Below the pieces are notes generated by a model. The model did not search any database. It had not been told where the DNA came from and worked only from the letters and a program-made list of their open reading frames with translations. Shown in pieces: positions 37,501 through 49,402 of a stretch of 64,000 nucleotides of DNA. The first letter of the stretch is position 1, and the number at the start of each line of letters is the position of its first letter. Both the position numbers and the translations under genes were made by a program. Origin of the DNA: Orbilia blumenaviensis. Lineage: Eukaryota > Ascomycota > Orbiliomycetes > Orbiliales > Orbiliaceae. Where the stretch lies: contig JAVHNS010000002.1 in NCBI GenBank assembly GCA_036872755.1, forward strand, positions 1,054,001-1,118,000, written 5' to 3'.

Positions 37501-38756
37501 AATCTGGGGTCTGAAATAGAGGATATCTATTGTAAGAGAGGATATATTGCTAGAAGAATACTGGGGGTAGAAGGCTTATAGATGTGAGGGTGGAGGTGAC
37601 TAGAGAAGGACGGAAACTGGAGCAGAAGAAGAGTCATAAAACCAACCCCTCCACTGGCGTCCCCCGCACTCCGTTTATCGCGACTTTCTGCAATTGCGGT
37701 TTTTGAGGTAGGAATAGTCAATGAGCACTGTTCAACTGGGACAAAAATTTCGCGGGGAGTAATTTATCATAGTTAATCATACTGGTTTCTTAGTCTCAGA
37801 GGGGCATGTTTGTGCATTTGTTGGATTTCTTCGTCGACAACACAACCTTACCTTCATCAACAGTGCAGTGTTCCGTTGTATTGTTCTCAGCTGGGCAATT
37901 CGACTTTTGCTAATCTTGTGTATATCTTGGGCAGAATATTTGCCTTCTGGGGACACGATTATAGGTGATATTTAAAAGAGAGACTCTGAGATTTTTTTTG
38001 GAAAAGGGAAGGTGTTTATTACTAATGAAACTACTACTACAACCACCAATAGTACATGAAGCAAGAATAGGAAATGCTTGAGCTCGATTGAAGAAACCGC
38101 CAACATAAGAAATTCTGCATTCACTTTTAGGATGTTGAAGATGGGGACAGTCGGCGAAAGATAAAGGATAGGGAATGACAATCTCGTCAGCCAGAACGTC
38201 AAATTAACAAGCAGAAAAACCAATAATCAAACGTAAAACTGCAGCGAGCCGCCCAATCTATCGTAAAGAAAACAGGGGTTGAAGCATATCTTTAGTACGG
38301 GAAGTAGGGGATAGATCAGCAGGGGCAAATTATAACTGGAGATAAATAAGGGGAAAAAAGAATGTCAAGAAGAAAAAACTTGGAAATGAAAACTGGTCTG
38401 TTTTTAGTTTTGGTTTTATTTTTTTGGGGGGAAGTTTTTGTTTAAGTTTTTTATTTTGATTTCAAAGAAAGGGATAGAAAAAAGAAAACGATAGGTAGGT
38501 GCTGGAATGCACCAACTAGAACTCTAGGCGGGTATTGTGCTCACACCCTTTGATCGGATGTGGTGATGGTTGTCAAAGGTCGATAAACTCGATCTCGGTT
38601 GGCCAATTGGTCCAGTTGGATCCCAGTATGGTTTGATCTCGTTGGGTATGGTCCGATGGATTTTGGATATATTTTTGGTCATGGTCATTGGATTTATGAA
38701 TCCCTTACCACCAATTGGTATAAATATGACCATATGGTACTCTCGAGATCTCTAGC
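37501..38756. other. GCN1 promoter region and 3' side of the small gene
   Basis: About 1.26 kb, AT-rich, with T/G-rich runs around 38400-38460. CCAATTGG palindromes occur at about 38599-38606 and 38711-38718. No gene recognised; the minus-strand frames between 38524 and 38733 lack support. Confidence 0.6.
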
Positions 38757-39103
38757 TTAAGCGCTTGTGTTTGGGTAATGAAACCCGCAGAGCCCGCAGA
38801 TAAAAGCCTCGACGCGACCACCGCAGATGACGCCATTGATTTGTTGTATGCAATTTGCTGGGGCTCTAGTGGGTCCGGAGACACCATGGAATACTGGCTC
38901 TTGGACCGGGCTCGAGTTTGCATCCTTGATGCCGAATGAATTCTGATCGAAGTGTTGATGTTAGTATTACCCTCTCAATTCAAATAATCGATTAAGGACG
39001 AGACCAATCAAGGTTATTTTATTAAACAAATTTGCAAAACAATAAGTATGAATATGCTGGGGTTTATCTTAAATTTGGGACTTACGATCTGAATATTATG
39101 CAT
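38757..39103 (-). CDS. Candidate small four-cysteine protein (67 aa), unrecognised
   Basis: Not an obvious reading frame: it appears only after splicing. Exon 1 (39086-39103) is six codons, MHNIQI, ending in a perfect GTAAGT donor. The 143-bp AT-rich intron has the ideal branch point TACTAAC and an acceptor GATCAG 14 nt beyond it. Exon 2 (38757-38942) adds 61 residues in phase 0 and ends at TAA. The coding exon is visibly richer in G+C than the surrounding AT-rich DNA. The last 33 residues contain all four cysteines, spaced C-x8-C-x8-C-x2-C, in CIQQINGVICGG and FICGLCGFHYPN; the first half is Ser/Pro-rich without cysteine. A TATA box lies about 185 bp upstream, and the ATG is the first one after it; an in-frame TAG precedes it by about 60 bp. 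No signal peptide or known family. The CxxC could suggest metal binding; this is speculation. Confidence 0.55.
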
Positions 39104-39287
39104 TTTCTGTTTTTCTGGACTTTTTGTTTTGCAAACAAAAATTAAAAGATAGGAGGATATAGCCGCCTATTGGAGTGTGGAAATTGTGAAGTATAGAGAA
39201 TAGAAGATTGATTTACACTTGAGCAGTGGTGATCGATATTGGATGAGGATGATGATGAAGGAAATGGATCGATGTAGAAGCTGGCTC

Positions 39288-39294
39288 TTATATA
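39288..39294 (-). promoter_or_regulatory. TATA box of the small cysteine-rich gene
   Basis: TATATAA in the minus sense (CTATATAAGAGC), followed by pyrimidine-rich leader-like DNA without ATG until the start codon at 39103. Confidence 0.5.
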
Positions 39295-41752
39295 GACTTC
39301 CCCCATCCTTCTACTCTTACAATCTTGTTAAAAAATAAATTAATAGCGAAGGCTCTCCATGATCACGGCTAGTTGACCGTCTATGCTGCGTGAATACTGA
39401 AGTGCCCAGCTGAAGATATTGATGTATCATAATAATCTCCACAAAATTTGTAAAAAAGAGACTTTATCTCGGGATCACCCATTTTAATGGACTGACGTGA
39501 TCGGTCATTCGAGAAAGGTTGATTGAAGGATTGAATCATCAATCGTGATAGTGGATAGGCTACCCCAGGTAGCCGGTAAACTTTCTGGCAAGAATTATCA
39601 CTAGTTCGCTATATATGCATAGCCTGCGTATTGGTGATTGATGGCCGCTATCAAGATGGCATGTATGATCGTGAAGGGATCGACTACCTCCCTTCGCCTC
39701 CATTAGGCGTCGAGAGAAAGGCAACCCTTCCTATGCGAACACCCAGGTGCCCTCCAATAATCTGCATCTTAGGCTTCCTATTCAATATTTAACTTGACCG
39801 ATGTCTAGAATAGATCACTAGCGCCTTATGAGCTCAGTTTCACGATCTTTTTTGGGGTGGTTAAGGATTGTGTCTATCATAGCGGTAGCCTCAGCCTTTT
39901 CGGTACTATTTTCGTGAGACTCGTCTTTCATAATTAATTATGATAGAGTGATTTTCTTACCAAGTTTTATTTTCTCTGGTATATTGGTTAAGATAACTAA
40001 TTTCCCAGCCGTCGGTGCAGAAGCGATACTGTCGAGTAGTTATCGCACGATTCTCTAGTCAGACCTAGGATCAAACAGCAGACTCTGAATAGCGAAATTA
40101 ATTTGCTACTAAGAAGCGAAAGAAGGTTATCAGAAACCAGAGACGGGTGATGAGCGCTTTGCCTTCTTCATCGAATATATATATCTAAATTTACGCCACA
40201 GCTTGTAGCTATCATTACCCATCTTTATTGGGTAAACGGTAAGACCCATTCATGATCATGGGAGTGGCCTTACATCTACACCATAGAAAAACGTGGCATA
40301 TACCGTTACGAGTCCTTGCTTTTGACGTGGGTATATCTACCGATACCTAGATATATTGATATCCCGCGACTGGCGAGATTTCATGAGATCTCGAGCAGTT
40401 GGGCTGGGTTGGATCTACTTGAAGTATCTGTAACCGGATATAATATACTGGCTTCATTTTGGCTTGGAACTATGCATATCCCCCTCAAAATTTATTTAAA
40501 GTGTACAAGGTGATATCAGTGTTGGTATATGCCTGGCCTAAGGCATTCTAGATCGGGCGGTTAGGAATCATGACAGCCTTGTTAACATTCGAATCATGAT
40601 ACCATATATCAATTGTGTGTCAGTTTGTGGTATAAATTGTCATTATCAAGTCAGCCATACTTTGGAGTAAACCAAGCAGCGCAGTTTCTAGTTCGCCCTT
40701 AGTATATTTCATCAGGCGTTTTTCATTATGGTTTGTGGAAGTTGCGACGGGGGCATATGCAGCTTTTCCTAATGTTATAGGTTTCATAAAAACTGCTGTC
40801 CCCACAATTCAGAGGCGTTCTTAAGGATATATCATGATTAAAGTTGAAAGGAGCTCTGAGCGGCAGAATCTCCCCTTCAGAGGATACTTAGTATCTACAA
40901 TGGGTTATACTTGCGAGGCCCAACTTTTTTTCAAGGTCAACCTCACAACAACGTCACCTGCTGGTGAGAGTTGCATATTGAACTAGACAATTGTGTTGGT
41001 GAATTTGAGTTCTACGTTGCAATACGTTAATTATAACACAGAAATAGAAAAAATCGGATCCTGCATCATATCGCAACCTGTCGGCCGGTGGGGCTGTCTT
41101 TGCACTTTTAAGGAGTTTTTCCAATCTCGGATTCCTAAGATCTCGGCGATGGGGTCGGATTAAGGTAGCCAGCCGACATGCGGAATCTGCATATCTGCAG
41201 GAACAATTTTGGCTTGCTGTGAGTCCGGCCGACGACCTGTTTCTGGTTTGTCTCCGGCTCTGTGTTGTATGTTGGAGGCTGCCACAACGTGGCGTCTCGG
41301 GAATCTTGAGTGGCTGAGCTGCCCCAATTACCTAGGTAGTCTGCCCTTTTTGTGTGTGTTGGTGCTATCAAAAGCGCATAGAATGAGCTGCACTAGTTCG
41401 CGCGTAAAGCTCCCCGCCTCCCACCTTGAGACAGTCATACATACAATTGCTTCCAGCTCTTTCAACATCGTCGACCCAGCTCGCGTCACGGCTTTAAAAC
41501 ATCAAAGGTCTAGACAAATACCAAGCTTTCTGGCTGAAGGGTTCGAATTTAAACGGTATATCTCTGGTTTTCTATCCCGCAGGACATCCTATCCCACAGG
41601 ATGCTTCTCGCCCAAAATACTAATACCCACCCACGGATGTAGGGTACCACGGCACATACTCTATTTCTATAAACATCTGGACCACCATATTTCCGCGTCC
41701 CGTATCTTGCTACTGCTCGCATTGGAATCATTATCAGTAGCAGTTCTGCAAG
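39295..41752. other. AT-rich divergent spacer, no gene recognised
   Basis: 2.5 kb between the small gene (-) and CSN3 (+), markedly AT-rich over 39300-41100. A perfect 7-bp-stem inverted repeat lies at 39558-39574. Minus-strand frame 40620-40805 looks faintly protein-like but lacks a sound start or splice. The last 300 bp should include the CSN3 promoter. Confidence 0.55.
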
Positions 41753-43501
41753 ATGGAACGGTTCATTGGAAATGTCATCGCCTTTCCATCTTCACCCGAT
41801 CTGACTTCTGCCGAATACAACAAGGATCTAAAGACTCTCACCGATTTCCTTTCAAAGCTATCAGCTCAGACGCTAGCTGGAAACCGAGATAGCGATCCGC
41901 TGGAGCTCCTCGATAATAGGGCAAATAGCTTGGGAGTTCTCTACACATTGTGCGGCTTATATATTTACATCGATATATCGGAGACGAGCTAACTACGGGT
42001 TAATAGCTTCGCACGTCTATCTGTCGACAAGAATGAGATCCAGCACCTCTGGCCGAAACTGGTTGATTTCTTTTCGGAGTTCGACGGCAGACAGACAAAG
42101 TTTTCAAAGGACCAACTATTAGCGGTTCTAAAATGCTTGCTTCAATTTTGCGATGCTTGCAACAAGGTACCTCCTACCTGCCTTGGAACCTTTCTTTGAC
42201 AAGACAATATGCTTACTGATGAGCAATTGGGAATATAGCCAATTATTACGCTTAGACCATTGGCACATACTATTACTCAGCTCAATTATCCTACCGGTGC
42301 AAAGATGTTCTCGTCGTTACATACTAAGTTCGTCAAGAAGTGTCTTGATGCACGATCTTTCCGCGCTGCTTTACCTATCTTAGATGTTGACATCGAAGAA
42401 TTCCCTGCTAAGGGCAGTGATAAAGATGTAACCTATCGAGAGGTACTTCAGTATTTCCTCTATGGGGCAATGATCTACATGACGATGAAGAAGTGGAGAC
42501 GTGCCAGTGACTTCCTTCAGTTCGTTCTATCGTACCCTGGAACTGGCACTGCCGTCACTCAAATCCAAGTGGATGCCTTCAAGAAATTCGTCTTGGTCAC
42601 TTTAATGCTCGAAGGAAGGGTAAGACTTCTCCACGGTCATATGATGATACTCCTGCATACCACTAACGCTGCATAGAATTTCCAACTGCCCAAGACAATA
42701 CCACAGGCCACAGCGAAGGCCTGCCGTATTTTAGGTAGACCGTACGAGGCATTTGCGACGGCCTATGCTACGGGGAATCCCGATCTCCTGCGACGAGAAG
42801 CTGCCTTGGTCCGAGAAATATTCATGGCGGATGGAAACTGGGGCATTGCAGAACAATGCCTCGAGAACTTCCGTCGGCTTGGCATCAAGGCCCTCACCAG
42901 CACCTACTCCACCCTCAGTATCGAAGCCATCGCCAGTCGTGATTTAGATGTCCTTGGCTCCCGGGCTGGTAATACTTCCCCAGAGGAATTGGAGCGATAC
43001 ATCCTTGATATGGTAAGCCTTTTGCTTCTTCAGTTAATACTTCCACCGCCAGAAAATGCTAACGACATATCTTTTATATAGATTGACCGCAAGGAAGTTA
43101 AGGCTTCCCTGTCCCACTCACCCACAAACCAGAACTCCACATCATGCATGGTCTCTTTCCACGATCTTCCTGCATCTGAAACCGATATTTTGAAGGACCT
43201 GGAGGCTCAAATCGCCCGAACTGTTCAAATCACAAACCAAGCTCGACAGCTCGACAAGAAACTCGGCTTAAGTAAGGAATGGATCAACTTCACCGGAAAG
43301 AAGCGAGGACCTGGAGGCGCTGCAGACCATGTCGACCAGGGATTCGAAGAAATGGATGACTATCCAATCCAAGGCCGCGGTGGCATAATAGATATGGCAA
43401 CTATTGGAGGGATGGTCGGTATGGAGACACAAGGGTTCCACGACTACATGGGGGCGTATGACCCTGCTGACGACGACATGCGGCCCGATTATGACGACTA
43501 G
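41753..43501 (+). CDS. CSN3: COP9 signalosome subunit 3 (PCI-domain)
   Basis: Five exons (41753-41949, 42007-42166, 42239-42619, 42677-43012, 43082-43501) give 497 residues; introns are 57-72 bp with GCTAAC or ACTAAC branch points. Known CSN3 features are present: MFSSLHTKFVKKCLDARSFR, RAALPILDVDI, then a helical region VLQYFLYGAMIYMTMKKWRR, and the C-terminal PCI winged helix around residues 340-385 (LERYILDMIDRKEVKASLSH, then CMVSFHD). CSN3 is a structural subunit of the COP9 signalosome, which removes Nedd8 from cullins and so tunes ubiquitin ligases; in filamentous fungi the complex affects development and light response. The tail is acidic and Gly/Met-rich. The intron 1 donor is the weak GTGCGG; it is chosen because it joins YTF to FARLSVDKNE in phase. 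Followed 479 bp later by the GRASP gene on the same strand. Confidence 0.93.
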
Positions 43502-43980
43502 ATGTTTAACCTATTGGAGGATTAGTGTGTCGGCGGCGGAGCCAGATCTGAATATCCGCGTTTAGTCTACTACCTTGGTACCAATCCCGGTATGGCGGTT
43601 TAATATGTACCTACGGTAACATTTGAAGATTTGTGGTTCATGGCGGTGTTCTGGGTGTTTTGTTTGGGACTGTTGCCAACTAGTTTTAGCAGTTATACTA
43701 CAAGCATGGACATGAGAACAAAAAAATGGAATTACATCTATTACTATCTATATTATTAAAGTTGCATTTGAAGCTATCTATGCTATCCTGATCAAGTATA
43801 GCAAGAAAGATGCTCTCGATTACTTCCCAATCGCATGTATTTGCAACATCCACAAAGTCACCCTTTGGTGTTGCTTAGCTGTTATCAAACATCCCGCCGC
43901 TTCACCTAACTAAATCACCACCTTCAAACCACCAAGATCACTCACATCAGCTTAAATACACCGACCATACTCGCCCAGCC
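43502..43980. other. Spacer CSN3 to GRASP gene
   Basis: CSN3 3' end with AT-rich DNA around 43740, then the GRASP promoter. No gene seen. Confidence 0.7.
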
Positions 43981-45443
43981 ATGGGCAACGAACAATCACA
44001 AGTCTCCGGTACTCATAATCGGTTCGGATTCCGGGTAAGCACAAATTAACCCGCTCTTCGCCTTTCCTAACCCTAGAATAATCCATAGCTCATCCTCACA
44101 AAACCCATCACCCAGGTCGTCGTCTAATCCTTTCTGGCTTTTATCTTCTTTCTTCAATTTATATAGGTTCTCAAGAGCATCAAGCCCGAAATACCACTCG
44201 AGCCATGGTTCGATTTTATCTGCGGCATCAACGGGCGCGAGATTGTACGTACCTATACACACACCTCCTAGCGACAAGAGAAAGCGACAGTACTAAAAGC
44301 AGCCAAAAATATGTTAGGACGAAGCCGACCCCCGATTATTCCAAGAAGAAGTAAAGAATTGCGCCGGAAATGCTGTGACACTAGGGGTATGGAGTGCTAA
44401 AGGCCAGGTGTTTCGGAATATTACGATACCATTACCACCTGTTACCGAAGAGAATCCATCACCGTTGGGGGTGTCGCTGAAATGGATGAGCTTGGGTGTC
44501 GCGGAGGATGTATGGCATGTGCTAGATATATCATCTGGAAGCCCGGCTGAGGTTGGAGGATTGCTACCGTATAGTGATTATATCATCGGGACACCGCGTG
44601 GGGTTGTTAGAGGGGAAAGTGGACTGGGAGAATTAGTTGAGGATGTGAGTACAGGATATACGGCCCTCTTCGTATACGCAATTATGATTTTACTAACTAG
44701 GAGGCTTATAAAAGCACATTGACCGTCCTCTCCAACTTTATGTCTACAACCATGAGTTCAACATAGTCCGCGAGGTGACTATTCTCCCTCGGAGGCACTG
44801 GGGTGGCGATGGTGCACTGGGGTGCGTCCTCGGATACGGCGCTCTCCACAGACTCCCACCTCCCCTCGAAGAACCTCTCAGCCAACCCGGTGAAGCGATC
44901 TTCGAATATCCCTCCGCTGAGGCAGCAGTCCTGAGCGGTGAACCAGGCCCAGAAGTAACAACAGCCCAACACGAATCAGCTTACATCACTCCTGCATTCG
45001 CATTACAAGGCCAGCAGCCAACGTCCCCGCCTCCAGCACCGCGCATGTTTACACCCTCGAATGATGCATATGCTACGACGATGAGTCCACCTCCTCAAAC
45101 ATCTACTCCTCCGGTTATGATGGACCCAGCCGCCATAGCTGCTTTGCAGAGTGGTCGTCAGACTCCTTCCGCTCCACCACAAGCTCCACCTATGAGCTCT
45201 CCATATGCAAATGAACAGGGTGGTGCCCCAGGTTTTCCCGGAAGTGGCCCACCGTCCGTGAGGACTGGGAGGGGGAAGAAGGCTGTCAGAAGCAATAGAG
45301 CGAATTTGATGGATGCATATATGATGGAGGAGGAGAATAAGAGCAAACAGGATGATTACATAGTTGATCCTGTGGGCGGGACTAAGAGCCCGCCTCCACC
45401 TCCAGGAGGGGGAAGACCACCGCCACCAAGGAAAAACGCATGA
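43981..45443 (+). CDS. GRH1: Golgi reassembly stacking protein (GRASP) family
   Basis: Four exons (43981-44034, 44167-44244, 44318-44644, 44715-45443) give 395 residues. Two PDZ-like GRASP domains cover about residues 15-200: RFGFR, VLKSIKPEIPLEPWFDFICG, then WHVLDISSGSPAEVGGLLPYSDYIIG (a GRASP hallmark), and after the third intron HIDRPLQLYVYNHEFN. The acceptor at 44714 (TATAAAAG) lies about 20 nt after an ACTAAC branch point. The second half is Pro-rich with poly-Pro near the end, as in fungal Grh1. GRASP proteins tether Golgi or COPII membranes and support unconventional secretion. The N-terminus M-G-N-E-Q-S has Gly2 and Ser6, matching an N-myristoylation signal as in animal GRASP65/55, while yeast Grh1 uses an acetylated amphipathic helix. 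Membrane attachment by myristate is inferred. Confidence 0.93.
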
Positions 45444-45910
45444 CAGCTGCATCTCGACTTCACACCCTAGTAATTAAGTAGGTACCTTATTTACAGCGAA
45501 TTTCACATTTTTATTTGGGAATCCAGTCCTACTATTAAAAGCGTGGCTTCAAAGGGACGATGAAATTAACTTTATTCATCAAACCGCTGCATTTGTACTC
45601 GCTGAATTGCTTCAAAAGAATGTAGGCCCTCCACCCTACCAAGTCTTTATATCCGAACAAACAAAAAATAACGCCCCCCAGATATTTCCCATGAGATAAG
45701 CCCAAATCAAAAAAAAAAAAGAAAGGAAGGAAGGAAGAAAGAAAGAAAGAAAAGTGCTTATTTTGTAGAGGGACTGAAATCTTAAACCAAGGAAAATATG
45801 GAAGTCACATCGCGTCGATAATATAAAAGAGGATGTCGTTCTGTAGTTGCAACTAGACAAAAACATGATATCACGATGCACCCCCACTAGATTTACCGCA
45901 TGCGCAACAT
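45444..45910. other. Short spacer between convergent genes
   Basis: 3' ends of the GRASP and ThrE-family genes. It holds a GGAA/GAAA purine tract at 45721-45753 and no gene. Confidence 0.7.
45721..45753. repeat. GGAA/GAAA purine repeat
   Basis: Tandem GGAA then GAAA units preceded by a run of A. Confidence 0.85.
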
Positions 45911-48401
45911 CTAAAATGCAAATATAGCACTCTGTTTCTTGCCCTTGCCCAGAGGATACACTAAATCATATCTGTTAGCCTAATGCTCAATAACCAACGT
46001 GGAGAAAGAAGCATACCTATCACGCTACTCAAGAACAGTCCAAAGCTGATAGCCACACTAATAGCCACCAACCCAAGCGCCAACTGACCGGCTCCTCCAT
46101 CGACCACAAACCCAGACCGTGAATCCTCACCAGCAGCAATATTAACAGAATCTGTCCCCGCCGGAATCACTGCATTCCGTCCTTCTACAATAGTCATTGC
46201 TACCGTCAAACCACTCATCAAAGACCCAGAACTTGCAATACCGCTCTGAACTTGTAATAATATCGCAGGTACCATCGCCGTAAATGCCGCCTGGTGGACT
46301 ACTCTACTATACAGATTCCCTAATACACCAACTGTCAATGCTGCCAATCCGTTTGCAACTTGTGGTGTATGTGGGAACCGTCCCTGAGAAAAGTAATTGA
46401 CAGTGTACCCCAGCAAACTGATAACTAACATTGCCGGCGCCTGTTTCCACCTCGCCTGGTTGGCGAGTAAGACAAAGAAGGTGAACAGTGGAACGTAAAA
46501 GAATCTAAACTCTTGCAAGTTCTGATCCGAGCATTCTGTGGAGTTCGTTGCGGCTGGGTCGACGAAGCCGTACAATGCAGTTCCAATGGAGATACCGAAC
46601 CATAGTAGTACGGAGTAAATAACCGCATAGAACATCCGGACTGCTCCTGCGACTAACTTTTTACTCTGTAGCTCTAATGCGCCGAGGAGGATTGCATATC
46701 CGGGAAGAAGCAATGGTGCTATCGCGCCTTGTGTGATACCCGAAAAGCAGAATAATTCCGTCCCGTTCATTCTTATACTTCCGAATGCCCTTGCGAAGAA
46801 CGACACAATGATGGTACCCATGATCTCAAAAACATTTGCAAATGCTTCAGACTTCGGATTAATCACTAACCCCATGAGCGCCACTACCATACCCAGCAAA
46901 AATGCAAACGGTAAATCCTTAACTCTTGCATTAAATAGCGGGGCAATAGCTGCGGAGGCACCACCATATAAAAGGACCTTGAACCATACGTTCCGTAGTG
47001 GAGGCTTCTTGATAAGTTTCTCAAGTTTTTCGGTACCCGTTTCGACTGAGATGACGTCGTGTAGGACTTCTTTATAGATGATATGGACGTATTGCAGTTT
47101 TCCGAGGTCGAGAACAGTGCCACTTTTGACAACTTGAACATCTGAGGTGTGAGTTTGGGGATCTTGGAAGGATATAATGACGGTGCCGGGGAGATAGACG
47201 AAGGAGGCATTGACGGCAAGAACAGCGCAGGTGATTTGTAGGAAGTCTGCCAATTGTTAGTTTGTGTAAAGGACATTCGGATCCGGACTTCGGAGGGGGG
47301 ACTTACCTTCAATACGATGCGATGGAGCTCCGAAAAGCATCAATGCTCGACAAAGCTTCAAGATATACTTCTGCCGCTGTAACGTCTCTGCAATATGGAC
47401 TGTGATCTTCAGTTCTTCATTCCCCCTTCCCTTAAACCTCTTCGCAAGAGCCTTTAGTCTTTCCCTCTTCCCTAACTTTGTAGGCCTATCCATCGATAAT
47501 ACTGAGGCTACATCCCCCATAACCTCCATTGTCGGTGTCGCACTTCTCGATTCTGGTACTAGTGAAAACCTCGACATGGAAGAATGTTGATACCATCTCG
47601 GTCTCGCTGAGAATCCCTTCCAATCGTCGTCTTCACTATCACTATCATAGCCTGCCTCCTTTGCCATCATCGCCATATGCATTTTCTCCTTCTCAACTGC
47701 CGTCTCTGGCTGGGAGGCTTCTGTTGCAGCCTGTTCACTTGTCGTAGTATCCTTGGCCCCGGCAGCACTCTTACTCCTCGATCTCGGAGAACGAGCTGTA
47801 GGCTGTGGACCAAACTGCTCGGCTCCAGGCCCACCACCTGGTCCATATAATTGTAGTAAACTCGATAACACTCCATTTGCCGGTTCCCTCCTCTTAAAAT
47901 ACATTGCTAAATCCTCATCCTCATCAGACGATATATCGGAATCATCATCACTGTTATATTTCGATGGCTTCCCTTGTGGCCCACCTGGTTGTATGTTTGA
48001 AGACGGCGGCGGATGTGGGAACGTATTCGCATGGCGACGAACTAGCTGCTCTGCTTCTGGAGCTGCAGAATATCTTGAAAATAAAGGAGGTGGGTGTATA
48101 TCTTCGATCTCATCTTCGGTGGTGGGGCCGCGCGCGGCGGGGGGTTGTGGGGAGACTGGGTATGGGAGGGGTTCAGTGTTGCGTCTCTCATGGCGCTGGC
48201 CGGATTGTGCTGATAGGTGTTCGGATATATGTTAGTTATGCCTATTTTATATTCGATATACAACTTAAGTACGCGTGTATCTTATGGAATGGAAAATAGC
48301 TAACCTGGTGGGTCTACGAATGGGTTATTCGAAGCTAGAGGTTGTGGGTTCCCGCTTGCACCTGAAGTGCCCGACGACGACGCGCCTGGATTCGAGGCCA
48401 T
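45911..48401 (-). CDS. ThrE-family (DUF1212/DUF3815) multi-pass membrane protein
   Basis: Four exons, complement of 45911-45960, 46017-47246, 47307-48209 and 48305-48401, give 759 residues. Residues 1-260 are disordered and charged (acidic runs such as DDDSDISSDEDED). ThrE_1 begins near residue 290 with YILKLCRALMLFGAPSHRIE joined to DFLQITCAVLAVNASFVYLP; about ten hydrophobic segments follow between 440 and 745, covering ThrE_1 and ThrE_2. Bacterial ThrE exports threonine; yeast Prm10 is the fungal relative and its substrate is unknown, so transport of small amino acids is only a possibility. The last exon codes for 16 codons including the stop; it was found by splicing GTATGC to an acceptor after a GCTAAC branch and ends YPLGKGKKQSAIFAF, a basic-aromatic tail like that I recall for fungal homologues. 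The first exon codes for 32 residues. Confidence 0.9.
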
Positions 48402-49359
48402 CCTGGCCTAGGTATATTTCTTTCTCTTCTCGGATCTTGGTATTATCAAAAACCAAGGCAGTGCTTAAAACTTTGGGCTCGTTGAGCATATAAAAATCGA
48501 ATGACTGTCGTATGACACTTTCAATGTAGAATACTTCAAAAGAAAAAAGAGATGCATGAAAAAACAAAGAGCTCATAACAAAAAGGTCAGCAAGGGAAAA
48601 AATGGGGGTAAAAAATGCTAGACAGGTGCGCATGGGATGGGGTCTTATTCGAACTTCAGCTGGACCTATGGTGTAGTGCTATAGTGGGTGTTTGTACCTC
48701 GATATAAACGAACCCAAGCTATAGCACGGAGTATGGCTGTGCCATTCTATTTTCCCCCTTAGCTTGCCAGCCAGGTTGGGCCTATTAATTATGGATAAGG
48801 AAGGTCTGGCCCTGGCACCCATGTTGTGTAGCTTTCCTTCTACCACTTCCTATTTTTCTTCATCGTGATTGAAGAGTTTTACAGAAAGGAATGGAGCCTG
48901 TAAGTATACTGCATGCTAGGGTAAATGAGTACGGAAGCCTGGGCATAAGCTTAAATCTCCCGGCTCTGGTTTGAGGTACATGAGTCGAGGTACCCCGGCA
49001 GCCCCTTGATGCCGAGAATAAACACCAATGCCACAGCATGAACAAAAAAGGTTTCGAAGGATTGCTTGTCCTTTTACAGATAACCACCATGGTAGGTCAA
49101 GCTGTAGTGGATCTTTCAGAGCTGATGCTGTGAAGATTTCAATCCGTGTGAGAGGGTGGGGGCCAAGACCAGAGCTGGAGTGCGGCTGAGGCGAGATTTG
49201 TAGGGATCAGGATATCGAAATCCCTGCGCAAAATAAGCATGCTTGGATGAACTATTTTGGGCATCTTCCCGAGGCGAACTAGACCTTTTTTTTTCTTTGC
49301 ACAAGATGGCATCATTCAAACGGTTCCGATTTAGACCTGATTTAGATCACCAGTGCACT

Positions 49360-49402
<43 letters not shown>

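Noticed and set aside
38705..38923. 72-codon minus-strand ATG frame
   Set aside because: Overlaps the spliced cysteine-rich gene in another frame; the spliced model has much better signals.
40620..40805. 61-codon minus-strand frame that might splice to an upstream ATG CAA CTC exon
   Set aside because: The phase would fit, but the branch point would lie only about 6 nt from the acceptor and the donor is weak.
41209..41892. 227-codon plus-strand frame
   Set aside because: Runs through the CSN3 promoter and overlaps CSN3 exon 1 in another frame; no recognisable domain.
15885..49400. Long A/T runs as tails of retroposed SINE/LINE copies
   Set aside because: The flanks of the different runs share no similarity and no target-site duplications were seen.
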